Of a DNA stretch of 64,000 nucleotides, positions 51,062 through 61,145 are shown one piece after another. The notes under the pieces are model-generated. The model saw only the letters and a list, made by a program, of their open reading frames with translations. It did no database searches and was not told the origin of the DNA. The stretch is from contig NZ_JAQRFN010000015.1 in assembly GCF_028598555.1 (NCBI RefSeq), positions 29,772 through 93,771 of the forward strand. Direction: 5' to 3'. The DNA comes from Xenorhabdus anantnagensis. GTDB lineage: Bacteria > Pseudomonadota > Gammaproteobacteria > Enterobacterales > Enterobacteriaceae. The position numbers and the translations under genes were made by a program. Each line of letters opens with the position of its first letter. The first letter of the stretch is position 1.

Positions 51062-51198
51062 TCAACAAAGTTGCGAAAGAAAATGTTCTTTGGATTGCTT
51101 TTTGCGCCAAAGTGAGTAAAATTTTCGGGCTTTTAAATGGACAGCGGGATTCCATTCCTCGATGGAGTCTGGTTGTTTTGCTAACTAATGAGGATGTT

Positions 51199-51447
51199 AT
51201 GGTAACAATTCGTTTAGCTCGTGGCGGCGCAAAAAAGCGTCCGTTCTATCAAGTAGTCGTGACCGATAGCCGCAATGCGCGTGATGGTCGTTTTATTGAG
51301 CGTGTTGGTTTCTTCAACCCAATCGCTTCAGGAAATGCAGAAGCTCTGCGTTTAGATCTGGACCGTATCGAACACTGGGTTGGTCTGGGTGCATCTGTGT
51401 CTGATCGTGTTGCTGTACTGATCAAAGACGCTAAGAAAACAGCTTAA
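51199..51447 (+). CDS. rpsP: 30S ribosomal protein S16
   Basis: S16 is a 30S assembly protein. The ATG at 51199, behind TGAGG, gives 82 residues (same as E. coli), starting [20 protein letters not shown]. An upstream in-frame start would add 29 unrelated residues and is rejected. It is first in rpsP-rimM-trmD-rplS. Confidence 0.98.
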   Translation: MVTIRLARGGAKKRPFYQVVVTDSRNARDGRFIERVGFFNPIASGNAEALRLDLDRIEHWVGLGASVSDRVAVLIKDAKKTA

Positions 51448-51465
51448 TCTGTCGCGGTGGTAACA

Positions 51466-52014
51466 ATGAGCAGACAATCTGGCCTAAAGCTCCCTGTTGA
51501 GCCAATCGTATTGGGGAAATTGGGTTCTTCGTATGGCATTCGTGGTTGGCTCAGAGTTTTTTCTTCCACCGAACACACCGAAGACATTTTTGAATATCAA
51601 CCGTGGTTTATTCAACGCTCAGGCCAGTGGCAACACGTTGAACTGGAAGCGTGGAAATATCACAATCAGGATATTATCGTCAAAATTAAAGATATTGACG
51701 ATCGGGATGCTGCGAATTTACTGACTAACTGTGAAATTGTAGTCGATTCTAGCCAATTACCAGAACTGGGAGAGGGTGATTATTACTGGAGAGACCTTAT
51801 GGGATGCCAAGTAATAAACACAGCAGGTTATAACCTTGGAACCATTCATGACATGATGGAAACGGGTTCTAACGATGTAATGGTAATAAAAGCAAACCTG
51901 AAAGATGCATTCGGTATCAAGGAGCGGCTGGTTCCGTTTCTTGACGGGCAGGTTATCAAGAAAGTCGATCTTGCTACCAAAACTATTGAGGTAGATTGGG
52001 ATCCTGGTTTTTAA
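51466..52014 (+). CDS. rimM: 16S rRNA processing protein RimM
   Basis: RimM helps mature the 30S head and binds S19. The ATG at 51466 gives 182 residues, the E. coli length, starting [20 protein letters not shown]; a GTG three codons earlier is less likely. The N-terminal RimM barrel ([20 protein letters not shown]) is followed by a PRC-barrel domain ([30 protein letters not shown]). Second gene of the operon. Confidence 0.97.
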   Translation: MSRQSGLKLPVEPIVLGKLGSSYGIRGWLRVFSSTEHTEDIFEYQPWFIQRSGQWQHVELEAWKYHNQDIIVKIKDIDDRDAANLLTNCEIVVDSSQLPELGEGDYYWRDLMGCQVINTAGYNLGTIHDMMETGSNDVMVIKANLKDAFGIKERLVPFLDGQVIKKVDLATKTIEVDWDPGF

Positions 52015-52051
52015 TCTCCGGTAAATACGGTTTAAATGAGTGGGACGCAGT

Positions 52052-52804
52052 ATGTGGATTGGGGTTATTAGCCTGTTTCCTGAAATGTTCCGCGCAATAA
52101 CCGATTACGGGGTAACTGGTCGGGCAGTAAAGAATGGCCTGCTGAGTATAGAATGCTGGAGTCCACGGGATTTTACCTACGACCGGCATCGTACTGTTGA
52201 TGACCGTCCTTATGGCGGTGGTCCAGGTATGCTGATGATGGTGCAACCATTACGGGAAGCCATTCATGCAGCCAAAGTTTCGGCAGGTGATGGTGCAAAG
52301 GTGATTTATCTTTCACCTCAGGGACGCAAACTCGATCAACAGGGAGTTTGTGAACTGGCGGCAAATGAGAAATTAATTCTGGTTTGCGGTCGTTACGAAG
52401 GTATTGATGAGCGCGTCATCCAAACTGAAATTGACGAAGAATGGTCTATCGGTGATTACGTTCTTAGCGGGGGAGAACTTCCTGCAATGACGATGATTGA
52501 CTCTATATCACGGTTTATTCCGAGAGTATTAGGGCGTCAAGCATCGGCAGAAGAAGACTCATTTGCTGATGGATTGTTGGATTGCCCACATTATACTCGC
52601 CCTGAAGTGTTAGACGGTATGGAAGTCCCTCCGGTTTTACTGTCGGGAAATCATGCTGAAATTAATCGCTGGCGAATGAAACAATCGCTTGGCCGAACTT
52701 GGTTAAGAAGGCCCGAACTTCTAGAAAGCCTAGCTCTGACTGACGAGCAAAGGATGTTGCTATCTGAATTCCAACGGGAATATCGAGATCAGGCAACGAA
52801 TTAA
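52052..52804 (+). CDS. trmD: tRNA (guanine-N1)-methyltransferase TrmD
   Basis: TrmD makes m1G37 in tRNAs and prevents +1 frameshifting. The ATG at 52052 gives 250 residues starting [16 protein letters not shown], matching E. coli (255). The SPOUT-class trefoil-knot SAM site is visible as [10 protein letters not shown] near residue 87, [13 protein letters not shown] near 110 and [15 protein letters not shown] near 132. Third gene of the rpsP operon. Confidence 0.98.
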   Translation: MWIGVISLFPEMFRAITDYGVTGRAVKNGLLSIECWSPRDFTYDRHRTVDDRPYGGGPGMLMMVQPLREAIHAAKVSAGDGAKVIYLSPQGRKLDQQGVCELAANEKLILVCGRYEGIDERVIQTEIDEEWSIGDYVLSGGELPAMTMIDSISRFIPRVLGRQASAEEDSFADGLLDCPHYTRPEVLDGMEVPPVLLSGNHAEINRWRMKQSLGRTWLRRPELLESLALTDEQRMLLSEFQREYRDQATN

Positions 52805-52853
52805 TCCAGACATGTCCCGTGAAGGAATGTCTTTGATATATCAGTTTACCTAG

Positions 52854-53222
<369 letters not shown>

Positions 53223-53254
53223 TACGCTTTCGCTACATCCGAAAGTTATCGCTA

Positions 53255-53282
53255 AAGGCCAGCAATTTGCTGGCCTTTTTAC
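53255..53282 (+). terminator. Terminator of the rpsP operon
   Basis: Stem AAGGCCAGCA / TGCTGGCCTT with a 3-base loop and a T tract. Confidence 0.93.
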
Positions 53283-53292
53283 ATTCTAAAAT

Positions 53293-53487
53293 TTATTTTT
53301 GTTTTAGTTGTAAAATTACGGTTAAAGCTACGGCTTGGCTATTAACCAGTTTTGATAGCAAAAAAAGCACTAGGGCATAAGTCCATGGTTGTGCTTGAAC
53401 AACATCTTCTAGAATTAACCCTAATTCACCTAAATGTGAGTGGAAGAAGGTATCGCTCATCCATACCACCACACCAAAGACAGAAAA
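53293..53487 (-). pseudogene. Fragment of a Dcu-type C4-dicarboxylate transporter
   Basis: The minus-strand reading FSVFGVVVWMSDTFFHSHLG through PWTYALVLFLLSKLVNSQAV, ending LQLKQK and stop, resembles a C-terminal part of anaerobic C4-dicarboxylate transporters (the PW-x-lipophilic-SKLVNSQA pattern). Only about 65 residues remain of a protein of some 440. The sequence before it (toward 53535) is a 17-bp duplication, and after the stop nothing of the family continues. I judge it a relic, not a gene; the family call is from recognition, not a search. Confidence 0.5.
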
Positions 53488-53501
53488 ATCACAATCATAC
53501 C

Positions 53502-53535
53502 GCTTTGAACACGGCACTGCTTTGAACACGACACC
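53502..53535. repeat. 17-bp tandem duplication beside the transporter relic
   Basis: GCTTTGAACACGGCACT is followed directly by GCTTTGAACACGACACC (15 of 17 identical). Confidence 0.85.
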
Positions 53536-53730
53536 ATTTAAAAATGGGATTCAGATCTTATTTTTATGATGAATGATTTTTTAGGTGGTTAATCGAATAT
53601 TTCTATTTGAGGGGGTGTGAAATATGCATTTACAATGCTTTAACTTTAATATTTATTTATATATTTTGATATGTAATTAAGTCTCAATGGCTTATTGATA
53701 CGTTGATGGTATCTATAGTATTCTAAATCT

Positions 53731-53754
53731 AACTGTAAATATTTATTTACAGTT
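53731..53754. promoter_or_regulatory. TyrR box upstream of aroF
   Basis: TGTAAA-TATTTA-TTTACA (53734-53751) is a perfect TyrR strong box (TGTAAA-N6-TTTACA), embedded in a 24-bp inverted repeat (AACTGTAAATA / TATTTACAGTT arms). In E. coli the aroF-tyrA operon is repressed by TyrR with tyrosine; the site supports the same here. A further TTTACA half-site is at 53766-53771. Confidence 0.9.
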
Positions 53755-53872
53755 AATCGATTATATTTACATTTTTGGATTGTATTCTTTACGATGCATG
53801 GTATGTTATCCACCAGACACTTAGAAAAACATTAAACAGATAAAACAAAGCAAGGCGGGTAGAGAAATGATC

Positions 53873-54961
53873 ATGCAAAAAGATGCTCTTAATAACGTTC
53901 ATATTCTTAATGAACAGGTTCTTATCACCCCAGAAGAGTTGAAACAGAAATATCCGTTGAGTAGCAATGATCTACATGCCATTACAAACGCACGTAATAC
54001 TATTGCTGACATTATTCAGCATCGTGATCCTCGTTTATTAGTGGTATGTGGTCCATGTTCAATTCATGATGTAGATGCTGCTCTAGAGTATGCCCGCCGT
54101 TTGAAAGCACTTTCTGCCGAATTGAGTGATTGTCTGTATATTGTTATGCGTGTCTATTTTGAAAAGCCCCGTACAACGGTTGGTTGGAAAGGTCTAATTA
54201 GTGATCCTTATATGGATGGCTCCTTTGATATGGATTCTGGGTTGCATATTGCTCGCCGACTGTTGTTGAACTTGGTAGAAATGGGATTACCTTTGGCTAA
54301 TGAAGCTCTTGATCCTAACAATCCACAATATTTGGGGGATCTATTTAGCTGGTCAGCAATTGGTGCCAGAACGACTGAATCTCAAACTCATCGCGAGATG
54401 GCATCAGGTTTATCTGTATCGGTCGGATTTAAAAATGGCACTGATGGTAATTTGAATACCGCAATTAATGCCATGAAAGCAGCAGCAATGCCTCATCGCT
54501 TTATGGGGATAAATCAGTCAGGCCAAGTTTGTTTACTACAAACTCAGGGTAATCCGAATGGACATGTGATATTGCGCGGTGGCGCAGTGCCAAATTATAG
54601 TGCAGAACATGTCGCCGATTGTGAACGCCAAATGACTAAAGCAGGGCTGAGACCATCATTGATGATTGATTGCAGTCACGGTAATTCTAATAAAGATTTT
54701 CGTCGTCAGAGCGTCGTTGTGGATTCTGTCGCTGAACAAATAATGTCTGGAAATCAATCCATCATTGGTATTATGTTGGAAAGCCATATTAATGAGGGCA
54801 ATCAATCTTCTGAACAGCCTCGGGCTGAGATGGAATATGGTGTTTCGGTAACTGACGCTTGTATTAGCTGGCAGATTACAGAGCAGATATTGAGAAAATT
54901 GCATCAACAAATTGCTCCACATTTGGTCAATCGAAATATGACGATGGAAAAAGCAGGATAA
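53873..54961 (+). CDS. aroF: 3-deoxy-7-phosphoheptulonate synthase AroF (Tyr-sensitive)
   Basis: AroF condenses PEP and erythrose 4-phosphate at the entry to the shikimate pathway; this isozyme is inhibited by tyrosine. The ATG at 53873 starts [11 protein letters not shown], as in E. coli, and gives 362 residues. The ATG at 53867 is an alternative. Family segments are [13 protein letters not shown] near residue 52, [17 protein letters not shown] near 91 and [11 protein letters not shown] near 262. tyrA begins 5 bp after the stop, and the TyrR box and context favour AroF over AroG or AroH. Confidence 0.95.
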   Translation: MQKDALNNVHILNEQVLITPEELKQKYPLSSNDLHAITNARNTIADIIQHRDPRLLVVCGPCSIHDVDAALEYARRLKALSAELSDCLYIVMRVYFEKPRTTVGWKGLISDPYMDGSFDMDSGLHIARRLLLNLVEMGLPLANEALDPNNPQYLGDLFSWSAIGARTTESQTHREMASGLSVSVGFKNGTDGNLNTAINAMKAAAMPHRFMGINQSGQVCLLQTQGNPNGHVILRGGAVPNYSAEHVADCERQMTKAGLRPSLMIDCSHGNSNKDFRRQSVVVDSVAEQIMSGNQSIIGIMLESHINEGNQSSEQPRAEMEYGVSVTDACISWQITEQILRKLHQQIAPHLVNRNMTMEKAG

Positions 54962-54966
54962 TCAAT

Positions 54967-56088
54967 ATGGCAGCAGAATTGTCACAATTGAGAACTCAAA
55001 TTGATGAGGTGGATAAAACCTTATTATCTTTGCTGGCGCAAAGAATGAATTTGGTAGCGCAAGTTGGCGAGGTTAAGAGCCAGCTCGGTTTACCGATTTA
55101 CGTACCTGATAGGGAGGCTGAAATGCTGGCTTCCCGTCGTCAGGAGGCGGAAAATATGGGAATTCCGCCTGATTTGATTGAAGATATCTTACGCCGAATT
55201 ATGCGAGAGTCTTATGTAAGTGAAAACAACAAAGGCTTTAAAAAACTTGGCACCCATTTAGGGCCAGTGGTTATTGTAGGTGGCTCAGGCAAAATGGGGA
55301 AATTATTCAGTCGATTGTTGACGCTGTCTGGCTATGAGGTCCGAGTGCTCGAAGCTGATGATTGGGATAATGCCGAATTTATATTGGCCGGAGCAGGAAT
55401 GGTGATAGTCAGTGTTCCCATACATTTGACTGACAAGATTATTCGCCGATTACCTCCTTTGCCAGAACAATGTATTTTAGTTGATTTGGCTTCCATAAAA
55501 CAAAGGCCGTTAAATGCGATGCTTGAGGCACATCAGGGACCTGTTTTAGGGTTGCACCCTATGTTTGGACCAGATGTAGGCAGCTTTGCCAAGCAAGTGG
55601 TTGTGTATTGTGACGGGCGTTATCCAGAAGCATATCAATGGTTTTTGGAACAGATATCGGTGTGGGGAGCGAGATTGCATCAAATCAACGCGAAGAAGCA
55701 TGATAAAAATATGGGCTTCATTCAGGCGTTGCGTCATTTCACTACCTTTTCTTACGGACGGCATCTTGCAAAAGAAAATATCGATTTACAACAATTATTG
55801 TCGCTATCTTCACCAATATATCGATTGGAGCTGGCAATGGTAGGGCGATTATTCGCGCAAGATCCTCAGTTATATGCTGATATTATTATGTCTAGCCCTG
55901 AAAACATTGAACTTATTCGTCGGTATTATCAGAGTTTCGGGCAGGCTCTGGAAATATTGGAACATCAAGATAAATCAGCTTTTATTGAGAGCTTTAATCA
56001 GGTGAGTGATTGGTTTGGTGATGAAGCAGCTCGATTTATGAAGGAGAGCCGAGTGCTTTTACAGCAGGCTAGTGATAGTCGAATATAG
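54967..56088 (+). CDS. tyrA: Chorismate mutase / prephenate dehydrogenase TyrA
   Basis: TyrA (T-protein) converts chorismate to prephenate and then to 4-hydroxyphenylpyruvate for tyrosine. The 373 residues equal E. coli. Residues 1-90 form the AroQ-type chorismate mutase helices ([19 protein letters not shown]). From about 100 a Rossmann NAD domain follows ([18 protein letters not shown]), with [20 protein letters not shown] near 196 including the catalytic His. It is co-transcribed with aroF under TyrR-type control. Confidence 0.97.
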   Translation: MAAELSQLRTQIDEVDKTLLSLLAQRMNLVAQVGEVKSQLGLPIYVPDREAEMLASRRQEAENMGIPPDLIEDILRRIMRESYVSENNKGFKKLGTHLGPVVIVGGSGKMGKLFSRLLTLSGYEVRVLEADDWDNAEFILAGAGMVIVSVPIHLTDKIIRRLPPLPEQCILVDLASIKQRPLNAMLEAHQGPVLGLHPMFGPDVGSFAKQVVVYCDGRYPEAYQWFLEQISVWGARLHQINAKKHDKNMGFIQALRHFTTFSYGRHLAKENIDLQQLLSLSSPIYRLELAMVGRLFAQDPQLYADIIMSSPENIELIRRYYQSFGQALEILEHQDKSAFIESFNQVSDWFGDEAARFMKESRVLLQQASDSRI

Positions 56089-56130
56089 ATGTTAGCTAGA
56101 TATAGTACTTTGAAATACCTGAAAAATATT

Positions 56131-56181
56131 AAAACCGGATGTTTCGATTATCTTAAAGAAACCATCCGGTTTTGTTTTTTT
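56131..56181. terminator. Bidirectional terminator between tyrA and pheA
   Basis: Stem AAAACCGGATG (56131-56141) / CATCCGGTTTT (56163-56173), then a T tract. It lies between convergent stop codons and can end both operons. Confidence 0.88.
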
Positions 56182-56184
56182 ACT

Positions 56185-57339
56185 TTAGACAGGATCAATA
56201 GGAATTACATTTTCTGATGGATAAGAACCCAATACCTTTAGAAAGCGAGTAATTTCTGTCAGTTCCTTCAATGCTTGTTGCATTTTCATGGAACGCAGGT
56301 TGGTTTGCACATCAATATAAAACATCTCTTCCCACGGTTTACCGTTTATTGGGCGAGATTCTAATTTACTCATTGGAATATCATGTTTCTTTAAGATAAT
56401 CAGTACATCAACTAAAGCTCCTGCTTGCTGTCCGGTTGACATAATAAAGGTGGTTTTGGCAGGAACTTGATCGGATACTTCAATAGGTTTACGGGCAACA
56501 ACAATAAAGCGAGTGCTATTCTCTTGCTGATTTGCCAAATTGTTTTCTAAAACATGTAATTCATAAAGTGAGCCACCAGCCTCACTTCCTAATGCAGCGA
56601 CTTCTGGTGAATTGAGTTCCGCCACTTTTTGCATAGCAGCCGCCGTACTTTCACAGTAGATAATATTCCAATCAGGATATTTATTGAGGTATTGGCTACA
56701 TTGTTGAAAAGGCTGGGAATGGCTGAAAACGGTTTTTATCTTTGAGATATCAGTTTGCCCGGAAATTAATAGACAGTGGTTGATGGGCAGGGTTATTTCT
56801 CCAACAAGCGATAGGGGAGTTTGCTGCAATAAATCATAAACTTCATTGATTGCTCCTGAGCTGGTATTTTCCAGTGGCAGGATGCCATAATCAGCCTGAC
56901 CAATCTCAACTAATGAGAAAATATCTGAGAATTTATGGCAACTGCATTCAATCAGTTGATTAAAGTGGCGGGCAGCAAATTGTCGAGCTGCAATATGAGA
57001 ATATGAACCTTTTGGTCCTAGAAAAGTAATGCGGGCAGAATCGTAAGGTGTCTGATTCAGGTGTTGCTGTAATAAAGCTTGTTGGGTGAGAACTGAATCC
57101 TCAATGATCATCTGAAATAGCCGAGTAATATAAAAACCATCTAATCCACGTGATTTACCTTTATCAATCAATATGCTCAATAACTCTCTCTCTCGATTTT
57201 TATCTCGGATAGGGCGATAGTCGAGCAGTTTTGTTTGAGCGATGTTACCAGCTAACTCCCGGCGTTTAGCGAGTAGATCCAACAAGTCCGCATCAATATT
57301 ACTAATTTCTTCTCGTAAGTTAACTAAATCTCGTTCCAT
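56185..57339 (-). CDS. pheA: Chorismate mutase / prephenate dehydratase PheA
   Basis: PheA (P-protein) makes phenylpyruvate for phenylalanine. The 384 residues compare with 386 in E. coli. The layout is a chorismate mutase domain (about 1-90, [20 protein letters not shown]), a prephenate dehydratase domain (about 105-285, [17 protein letters not shown] and [14 protein letters not shown]) and a C-terminal ACT-type regulatory domain. The ESRP motif ([12 protein letters not shown]) that binds Phe for feedback inhibition is in the last. The pheL leader and attenuator lie upstream. Confidence 0.97.
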   Translation of the reverse strand: MERDLVNLREEISNIDADLLDLLAKRRELAGNIAQTKLLDYRPIRDKNRERELLSILIDKGKSRGLDGFYITRLFQMIIEDSVLTQQALLQQHLNQTPYDSARITFLGPKGSYSHIAARQFAARHFNQLIECSCHKFSDIFSLVEIGQADYGILPLENTSSGAINEVYDLLQQTPLSLVGEITLPINHCLLISGQTDISKIKTVFSHSQPFQQCSQYLNKYPDWNIIYCESTAAAMQKVAELNSPEVAALGSEAGGSLYELHVLENNLANQQENSTRFIVVARKPIEVSDQVPAKTTFIMSTGQQAGALVDVLIILKKHDIPMSKLESRPINGKPWEEMFYIDVQTNLRSMKMQQALKELTEITRFLKVLGSYPSENVIPIDPV

Positions 57340-57400
57340 AGCATATTCCTGACATTCTTATTATGAGTATAGTTTGATATTTTTGTGCCCAGTAAAACAA

Positions 57401-57428
57401 AAAACCTCCCTACTGGTGGGAGGTTTTT
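57401..57428 (-). terminator. pheA attenuator terminator
   Basis: Read on the minus strand, a perfect stem AAAACCTCCC / GGGAGGTTTT with a 7-base loop is followed by a T run, between pheL and pheA. It is the classic leader terminator, formed when the ribosome does not stall on Phe codons. Confidence 0.9.
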
Positions 57429-57469
57429 ATTCGTCTTCTTAAAATTCTTTCTGAAACGAAACAACCTCC

Positions 57470-57523
57470 TCATGAGAAGGTGAAAAAAAAGAAAAAAAAT
57501 AAGAAAGACGGTTTGATAATCAT
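57470..57523 (-). CDS. pheL: Phe leader peptide PheL
   Basis: Translation from the ATG at 57523 gives a 17-residue peptide MIIKPSFLFFFFFFTFS. Eight of 17 residues are Phe, six in a row (E. coli: [15 protein letters not shown]). An AGG ribosome site precedes it. Ribosome stalling at the Phe codons when charged tRNA-Phe is scarce should favour the antiterminator and allow pheA transcription. The peptide is too short for normal ORF calling. Confidence 0.9.
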   Translation of the reverse strand: MIIKPSFLFFFFFFTFS

Positions 57524-57718
57524 TTGGCCTATTAGCACATTGCTTGATTGTTTCAACAATATCATTTCAATAATGTACTTTAATTAACCTATTTAGATTG
57601 AAGTGTCAACAGAAGGCTTTTCATCTTTCAAACTATTAACAAATGGAAGATAAAGCTAATGGTTAAATGACAGTAAAAACGCGCTCATTGAGCGCGTGAG
57701 GACAAGAATAAGGGATAA

Positions 57719-58051
57719 TTATACTTCTAAATTGAGATTAGATTCTTTAACACTATTGTCTGCACGTCGAGCCTCTGCTTTATGCCGCACTTTATTGAGT
57801 TGTCGCTCTAATTTTGTCAGCAGCTCATTGATCGCAGCGTACATATCTTCATGCTTGGCACTAGCCACTAATGTGCCATTCGGTGTACCAATTGTGGCAT
57901 CAACCAAGAATCCTTGAGGCTCTTTTGATAGTACAATATGTGGACTAATTAGATTGACTTGCCATTTACTCAACTTATTTAGACGGTCTTCCACATGGCT
58001 ACGAATTGCGGGGGTAATCTCCATTTGTTTGCTGGTAATGTTCACTAACAT
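57719..58051 (-). CDS. raiA: Ribosome-associated inhibitor RaiA
   Basis: RaiA (YfiA, protein Y) binds 30S subunits and keeps 70S ribosomes inactive during stress or stationary phase. The 110 residues compare with 113 in E. coli. [34 protein letters not shown] and [20 protein letters not shown] are close matches. A CRP-like site lies about 65-85 bp upstream. Confidence 0.96.
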   Translation of the reverse strand: MLVNITSKQMEITPAIRSHVEDRLNKLSKWQVNLISPHIVLSKEPQGFLVDATIGTPNGTLVASAKHEDMYAAINELLTKLERQLNKVRHKAEARRADNSVKESNLNLEV

Positions 58052-58114
58052 ATAGTTACCTCTTTAATGTTACTCCGTCTTTGATGTATCCAGCATAGCG
58101 CTCTTTTGCGTAAA

Positions 58115-58136
58115 AAGAATGATCTAAATCACTTTT
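58115..58136. promoter_or_regulatory. CRP-like site upstream of raiA
   Basis: AAGAATGATCTAAATCACTTTT matches the CRP consensus (AAATGTGATCTAGATCACATTT) at 17 of 22 positions by eye, with the central TGATCTAAATCA almost complete. E. coli raiA is a reported CRP target. Confidence 0.5.
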
Positions 58137-58358
58137 GCTGTGCGATTTTAGAAGTAAGTGGCAGAACTGTGATAGTCAAGGAAGATATGGATAATATTTA
58201 TTGCGAAGAAAGGTATTATGCGTCATTATCGGTCAGTTATGGGATTATAAATTTATATAATAATTGATATTGAAAATCATTTCATAATAAAAATAATGAA
58301 GATATAACCCAAATGCATTCGATTTAGATAAAGATAGATAGCTAAGAAATAGCTAAAA
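58137..58358. other. Gap upstream of raiA
   Basis: About 220 bp, AT-rich, with no gene or RNA recognised. Some minus-strand raiA promoter sequence must lie here. Confidence 0.3.
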
Positions 58359-58390
58359 AAAACAGCAGCCGTTTAGCTGCTGTTTTTGAT
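58359..58390 (-). terminator. Terminator after bamD
   Basis: Stem AACAGCAGC (58361-58369) / GCTGCTGTT (58376-58384). On the minus strand it is followed by a run of T, 30 bp after the bamD stop. Confidence 0.85.
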
Positions 58391-58419
58391 CACCTGTTTA
58401 AATCTAATGAGATTGAATC

Positions 58420-59151
58420 TTATGCAGGGTTAGCAGTGATTAGTTGTGCCACCTTATTTGCTTCAGCTGTCAGCCCCAATTCTTTATAAGCCGATTCCAT
58501 ATAAGGGAGAGCTTCCCGAGTTGCGCTAGCATCAGGATAGTCTCGTAGCATCTGTTCTACACGATTAACGACAGCTACATAAGCACTGCGTTTAGTGTAA
58601 TATTTCACAACCGCAAGTTCATATTTGGCTAAACGTTCTTTAAGGAATACTAATCGCTTGGTGGCATCAGCTGAATACTGACTATTTGGATAGTAACGCA
58701 TCAGTTGGTTGAAATTATGGAATGCGGCACGGGCATGTTCAGGATCACGGTTTGATCGTTCAATACCGAAAAAGTCTTGCAATATACTGTCATCTAAAGC
58801 TTGTGAGACCAAACCACGCATATATAGTACATAGTCGATATTAGGGTGGGTTGGATTCAGACGCATGAAACGCTCAATGGATGCAAGAGCCAGTGGGTAT
58901 TCCGCTGATTTGTAGTAGGCGTAGATTAAATCAAACTGAAGCTGTTGGGAGTACGGCCCAAAAGGATATCGGGTGTCAAGGGATTCCAATTGTTTGATTG
59001 CCGCTTTATAGTTACCTTCTTGCAGCTTTTCCTGCCCAATCGAATAAATTTGAGATGGCGGGATATCAGGAACAGCATCCTTATTGCTGGAACATCCAGA
59101 TAAAATCAGGCTCAATGTGGTCACTGCCACCAGATATTGCATGCGAATCAT
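58420..59151 (-). CDS. bamD: Outer-membrane assembly lipoprotein BamD
   Basis: BamD is an essential lipoprotein of the BAM complex that inserts beta-barrel proteins. Starting at ATG 59151 gives 243 residues (E. coli 245), with a lipoprotein signal [20 protein letters not shown] and lipid-accepting Cys20. TPR-like helices follow: [36 protein letters not shown] and [17 protein letters not shown] longer upstream reading lacks a signal peptide at its start and is rejected. It is divergent from rluD. Confidence 0.95.
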   Translation of the reverse strand: MIRMQYLVAVTTLSLILSGCSSNKDAVPDIPPSQIYSIGQEKLQEGNYKAAIKQLESLDTRYPFGPYSQQLQFDLIYAYYKSAEYPLALASIERFMRLNPTHPNIDYVLYMRGLVSQALDDSILQDFFGIERSNRDPEHARAAFHNFNQLMRYYPNSQYSADATKRLVFLKERLAKYELAVVKYYTKRSAYVAVVNRVEQMLRDYPDASATREALPYMESAYKELGLTAEANKVAQLITANPA

Positions 59152-59289
59152 CACGTGTTGATTATCCTCTGAGTGTTTTCTGGGAGACTGTCCATGAAGC
59201 TCCCGGCAAAATATAGGGTTACAATAGCACACTATTTTAAATGAAACGGCCTCGCCGTCAAAACCCAACTTAAAATATAGAAGTTATAT

Positions 59290-60267
59290 ATGGCACAACA
59301 AATCCGACTTAATGCAATAGTCGCTGAATCTCAGCTTGGTCAACGTTTAGATCAAGCTTTGGCTGAATTGTTCCCTGATTATTCAAGGTCACGTATAAAA
59401 GAGTGGATCTTGGATGATAAAGTTCAAGTTAATGGCAAATTAATTAACAAACCAAAAGAAAAAGTCCTGGGCGGTGAAGAAATATCCATTGATGCTATCA
59501 TTAAAGAAGATGCACGCTGGGAGCCTCAGGATATCGAACTGAATATTGTCTATGAAGATGACGATATTTTGGTAATCAATAAACCACGTAACTTGGTAGT
59601 TCACCCGGGGGCAGGTAATCCTGATGGCACGGTATTGAATGCCTTGTTATACCGTTATCCTGAAATTGCAGATGTTCCTCGTGCAGGTATTGTTCATCGT
59701 CTTGACAAAGATACGACCGGATTAATGGTTATAGCAAAAACCGTTCCAGCACAAACTCGTTTGGTAGAATCTTTGCAATTACGTGAAATAACCCGTGAAT
59801 ATGAAGCAGTTGCTTTGGGATGTATGACAGCCGGAGGAACGGTAGAAGAACCCATTTCCCGTCATCCAACAAAACGGACACATATGGCAGTACATCCTAT
59901 GGGGAAACCTGCTGTTACCCATTATCGAATTATGGAACATTTCCGGGCGCATACCCGTCTTCGTCTGCGTTTGGAGACTGGCAGAACACACCAAATTCGT
60001 GTGCACATGGCACATATAAAACACCCGCTAGTGGGAGATCCTCTGTACGGTGGACGGCCTCGTCCATTAAAAGGAGCCTCTGATGAATTTCGCGAAGTGA
60101 TGCGCAATTTTGATCGTCAGGCATTGCATGCGACCATGTTACGTCTTTACCATCCAATCACTGGAATTGAGATGGAATGGCATGCTCCATTACCGGATGA
60201 CATGGTTAAATTGATTGAAGTAATGAAAGCGGATGCCGAAACTTTCAAAGATGAGATGGATTGGTAG
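59290..60267 (+). CDS. rluD: 23S rRNA pseudouridine synthase RluD
   Basis: RluD makes pseudouridines 1911, 1915 and 1917 in helix 69 of 23S rRNA. The 325 residues compare with 326 in E. coli. An N-terminal S4 domain (about 17-80, LAELFPDYSRSRIKEWIL) precedes the catalytic domain with the RLDKDTTG motif and nucleophile Asp139. RTHQIRVHMAHIKHPLVGD lies near 233. pgeF begins 4 bp after its stop, as in E. coli. Confidence 0.97.
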   Translation: MAQQIRLNAIVAESQLGQRLDQALAELFPDYSRSRIKEWILDDKVQVNGKLINKPKEKVLGGEEISIDAIIKEDARWEPQDIELNIVYEDDDILVINKPRNLVVHPGAGNPDGTVLNALLYRYPEIADVPRAGIVHRLDKDTTGLMVIAKTVPAQTRLVESLQLREITREYEAVALGCMTAGGTVEEPISRHPTKRTHMAVHPMGKPAVTHYRIMEHFRAHTRLRLRLETGRTHQIRVHMAHIKHPLVGDPLYGGRPRPLKGASDEFREVMRNFDRQALHATMLRLYHPITGIEMEWHAPLPDDMVKLIEVMKADAETFKDEMDW

Positions 60268-60271
60268 GTAA

Positions 60272-61015
60272 ATGACACCACTGATTTTTCCTGATTGGCC
60301 ACAGCCTGATAATGTTGGTGCTTGCAGTACTACCCGTTTGGGTGGGGTAAGCCTGTTCCCATATGACAGTTTAAACTTGGGTAATCATGTCGGGGACATT
60401 CCAGAATACGTAGAGCAGAACAGAACCTTATTGGTTGAATATGCCCAATTACCGCAGCAACCTATATGGTTGGAACAAGTACATGGAACACGTGTTATCA
60501 CACTTGATGGTCAATCATTGGTAAATAATCAGGCCGATGCCGTTTACACGAATATACCCGGGCAGGTTTGTGCTGTGATGACAGCAGATTGCTTGCCCGT
60601 TCTCTTTTGCAGTATTTCTGGCGATGAAGTTGCTACAGCTCATGCCGGATGGCGTGGATTATGTGCAGGAGTGCTGGAGAATACTGTGTCTCGATTTAGT
60701 GCAAAACCTGACATGATCCGCGCATGGTTGGGGCCTGCTATTGGCCCCTCAAAATTTGAGGTGGGAAGTGAAGTTAGGGAAGCTTTCATTACGGCCAATT
60801 CTGTTCTGGAGCAAGCTTTCACACCTTATGGCAATAATTATGATGATAAGTTTCTGGCAAATATTTACTTACTGGCTAAATTGAAGTTGCAGTCAATGGG
60901 AATAACAGAGATTTTTGGTGGAACCGCATGTACTGTCACAGAGGAAAAGAACTTTTTCTCCTATCGCCGTGATGGTAATACAGGGCGCATGGCGACTTTA
61001 ATCTGGTTGCGATAG
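60272..61015 (+). CDS. pgeF: PgeF/YfiH, multicopper-oxidase-fold (LACC1/DUF152) enzyme
   Basis: This family (YfiH, DUF152) includes enzymes with purine-nucleoside phosphorylase/deaminase-like activity. E. coli YfiH was also reported to edit peptidoglycan precursors (hence PgeF). The 247 residues have the conserved metal-site segments AVMTADCLPVLFC near residue 105, TAHAGWRGLCAG near 127 and AWLGPAIGPSKFEVG near 152. It forms an operon with rluD. Confidence 0.93.
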   Translation: MTPLIFPDWPQPDNVGACSTTRLGGVSLFPYDSLNLGNHVGDIPEYVEQNRTLLVEYAQLPQQPIWLEQVHGTRVITLDGQSLVNNQADAVYTNIPGQVCAVMTADCLPVLFCSISGDEVATAHAGWRGLCAGVLENTVSRFSAKPDMIRAWLGPAIGPSKFEVGSEVREAFITANSVLEQAFTPYGNNYDDKFLANIYLLAKLKLQSMGITEIFGGTACTVTEEKNFFSYRRDGNTGRMATLIWLR

Positions 61016-61077
61016 CCTACTTCACAGGATGATCTTTGGCGTATAGCGGTAAGTTCCCAATTAACTTTTCAGAAGAC

Positions 61078-61104
61078 CTTGAATATTTAAGGAATGGACC
61101 TTAT
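61078..61104 (+). promoter_or_regulatory. Candidate heat-shock (sigma-32) promoter of clpB
   Basis: CTTGAA (61078-61083), a 15-bp spacer and CCTTAT (61099-61104) resemble the sigma-32 consensus (CTTGAAA and CCCCATNT), 42 bp before the clpB ATG. The -35 is exact; the -10 is a weaker match. Confidence 0.45.
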
Positions 61105-61145
61105 CTAGTCTCCAGTAGCAAATTCTGACCAGTATTGGAGGTGTT

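Noticed and set aside
59152..59268. BamD extended by 39 residues
   Set aside because: The extension hides the lipoprotein signal peptide that must be N-terminal.
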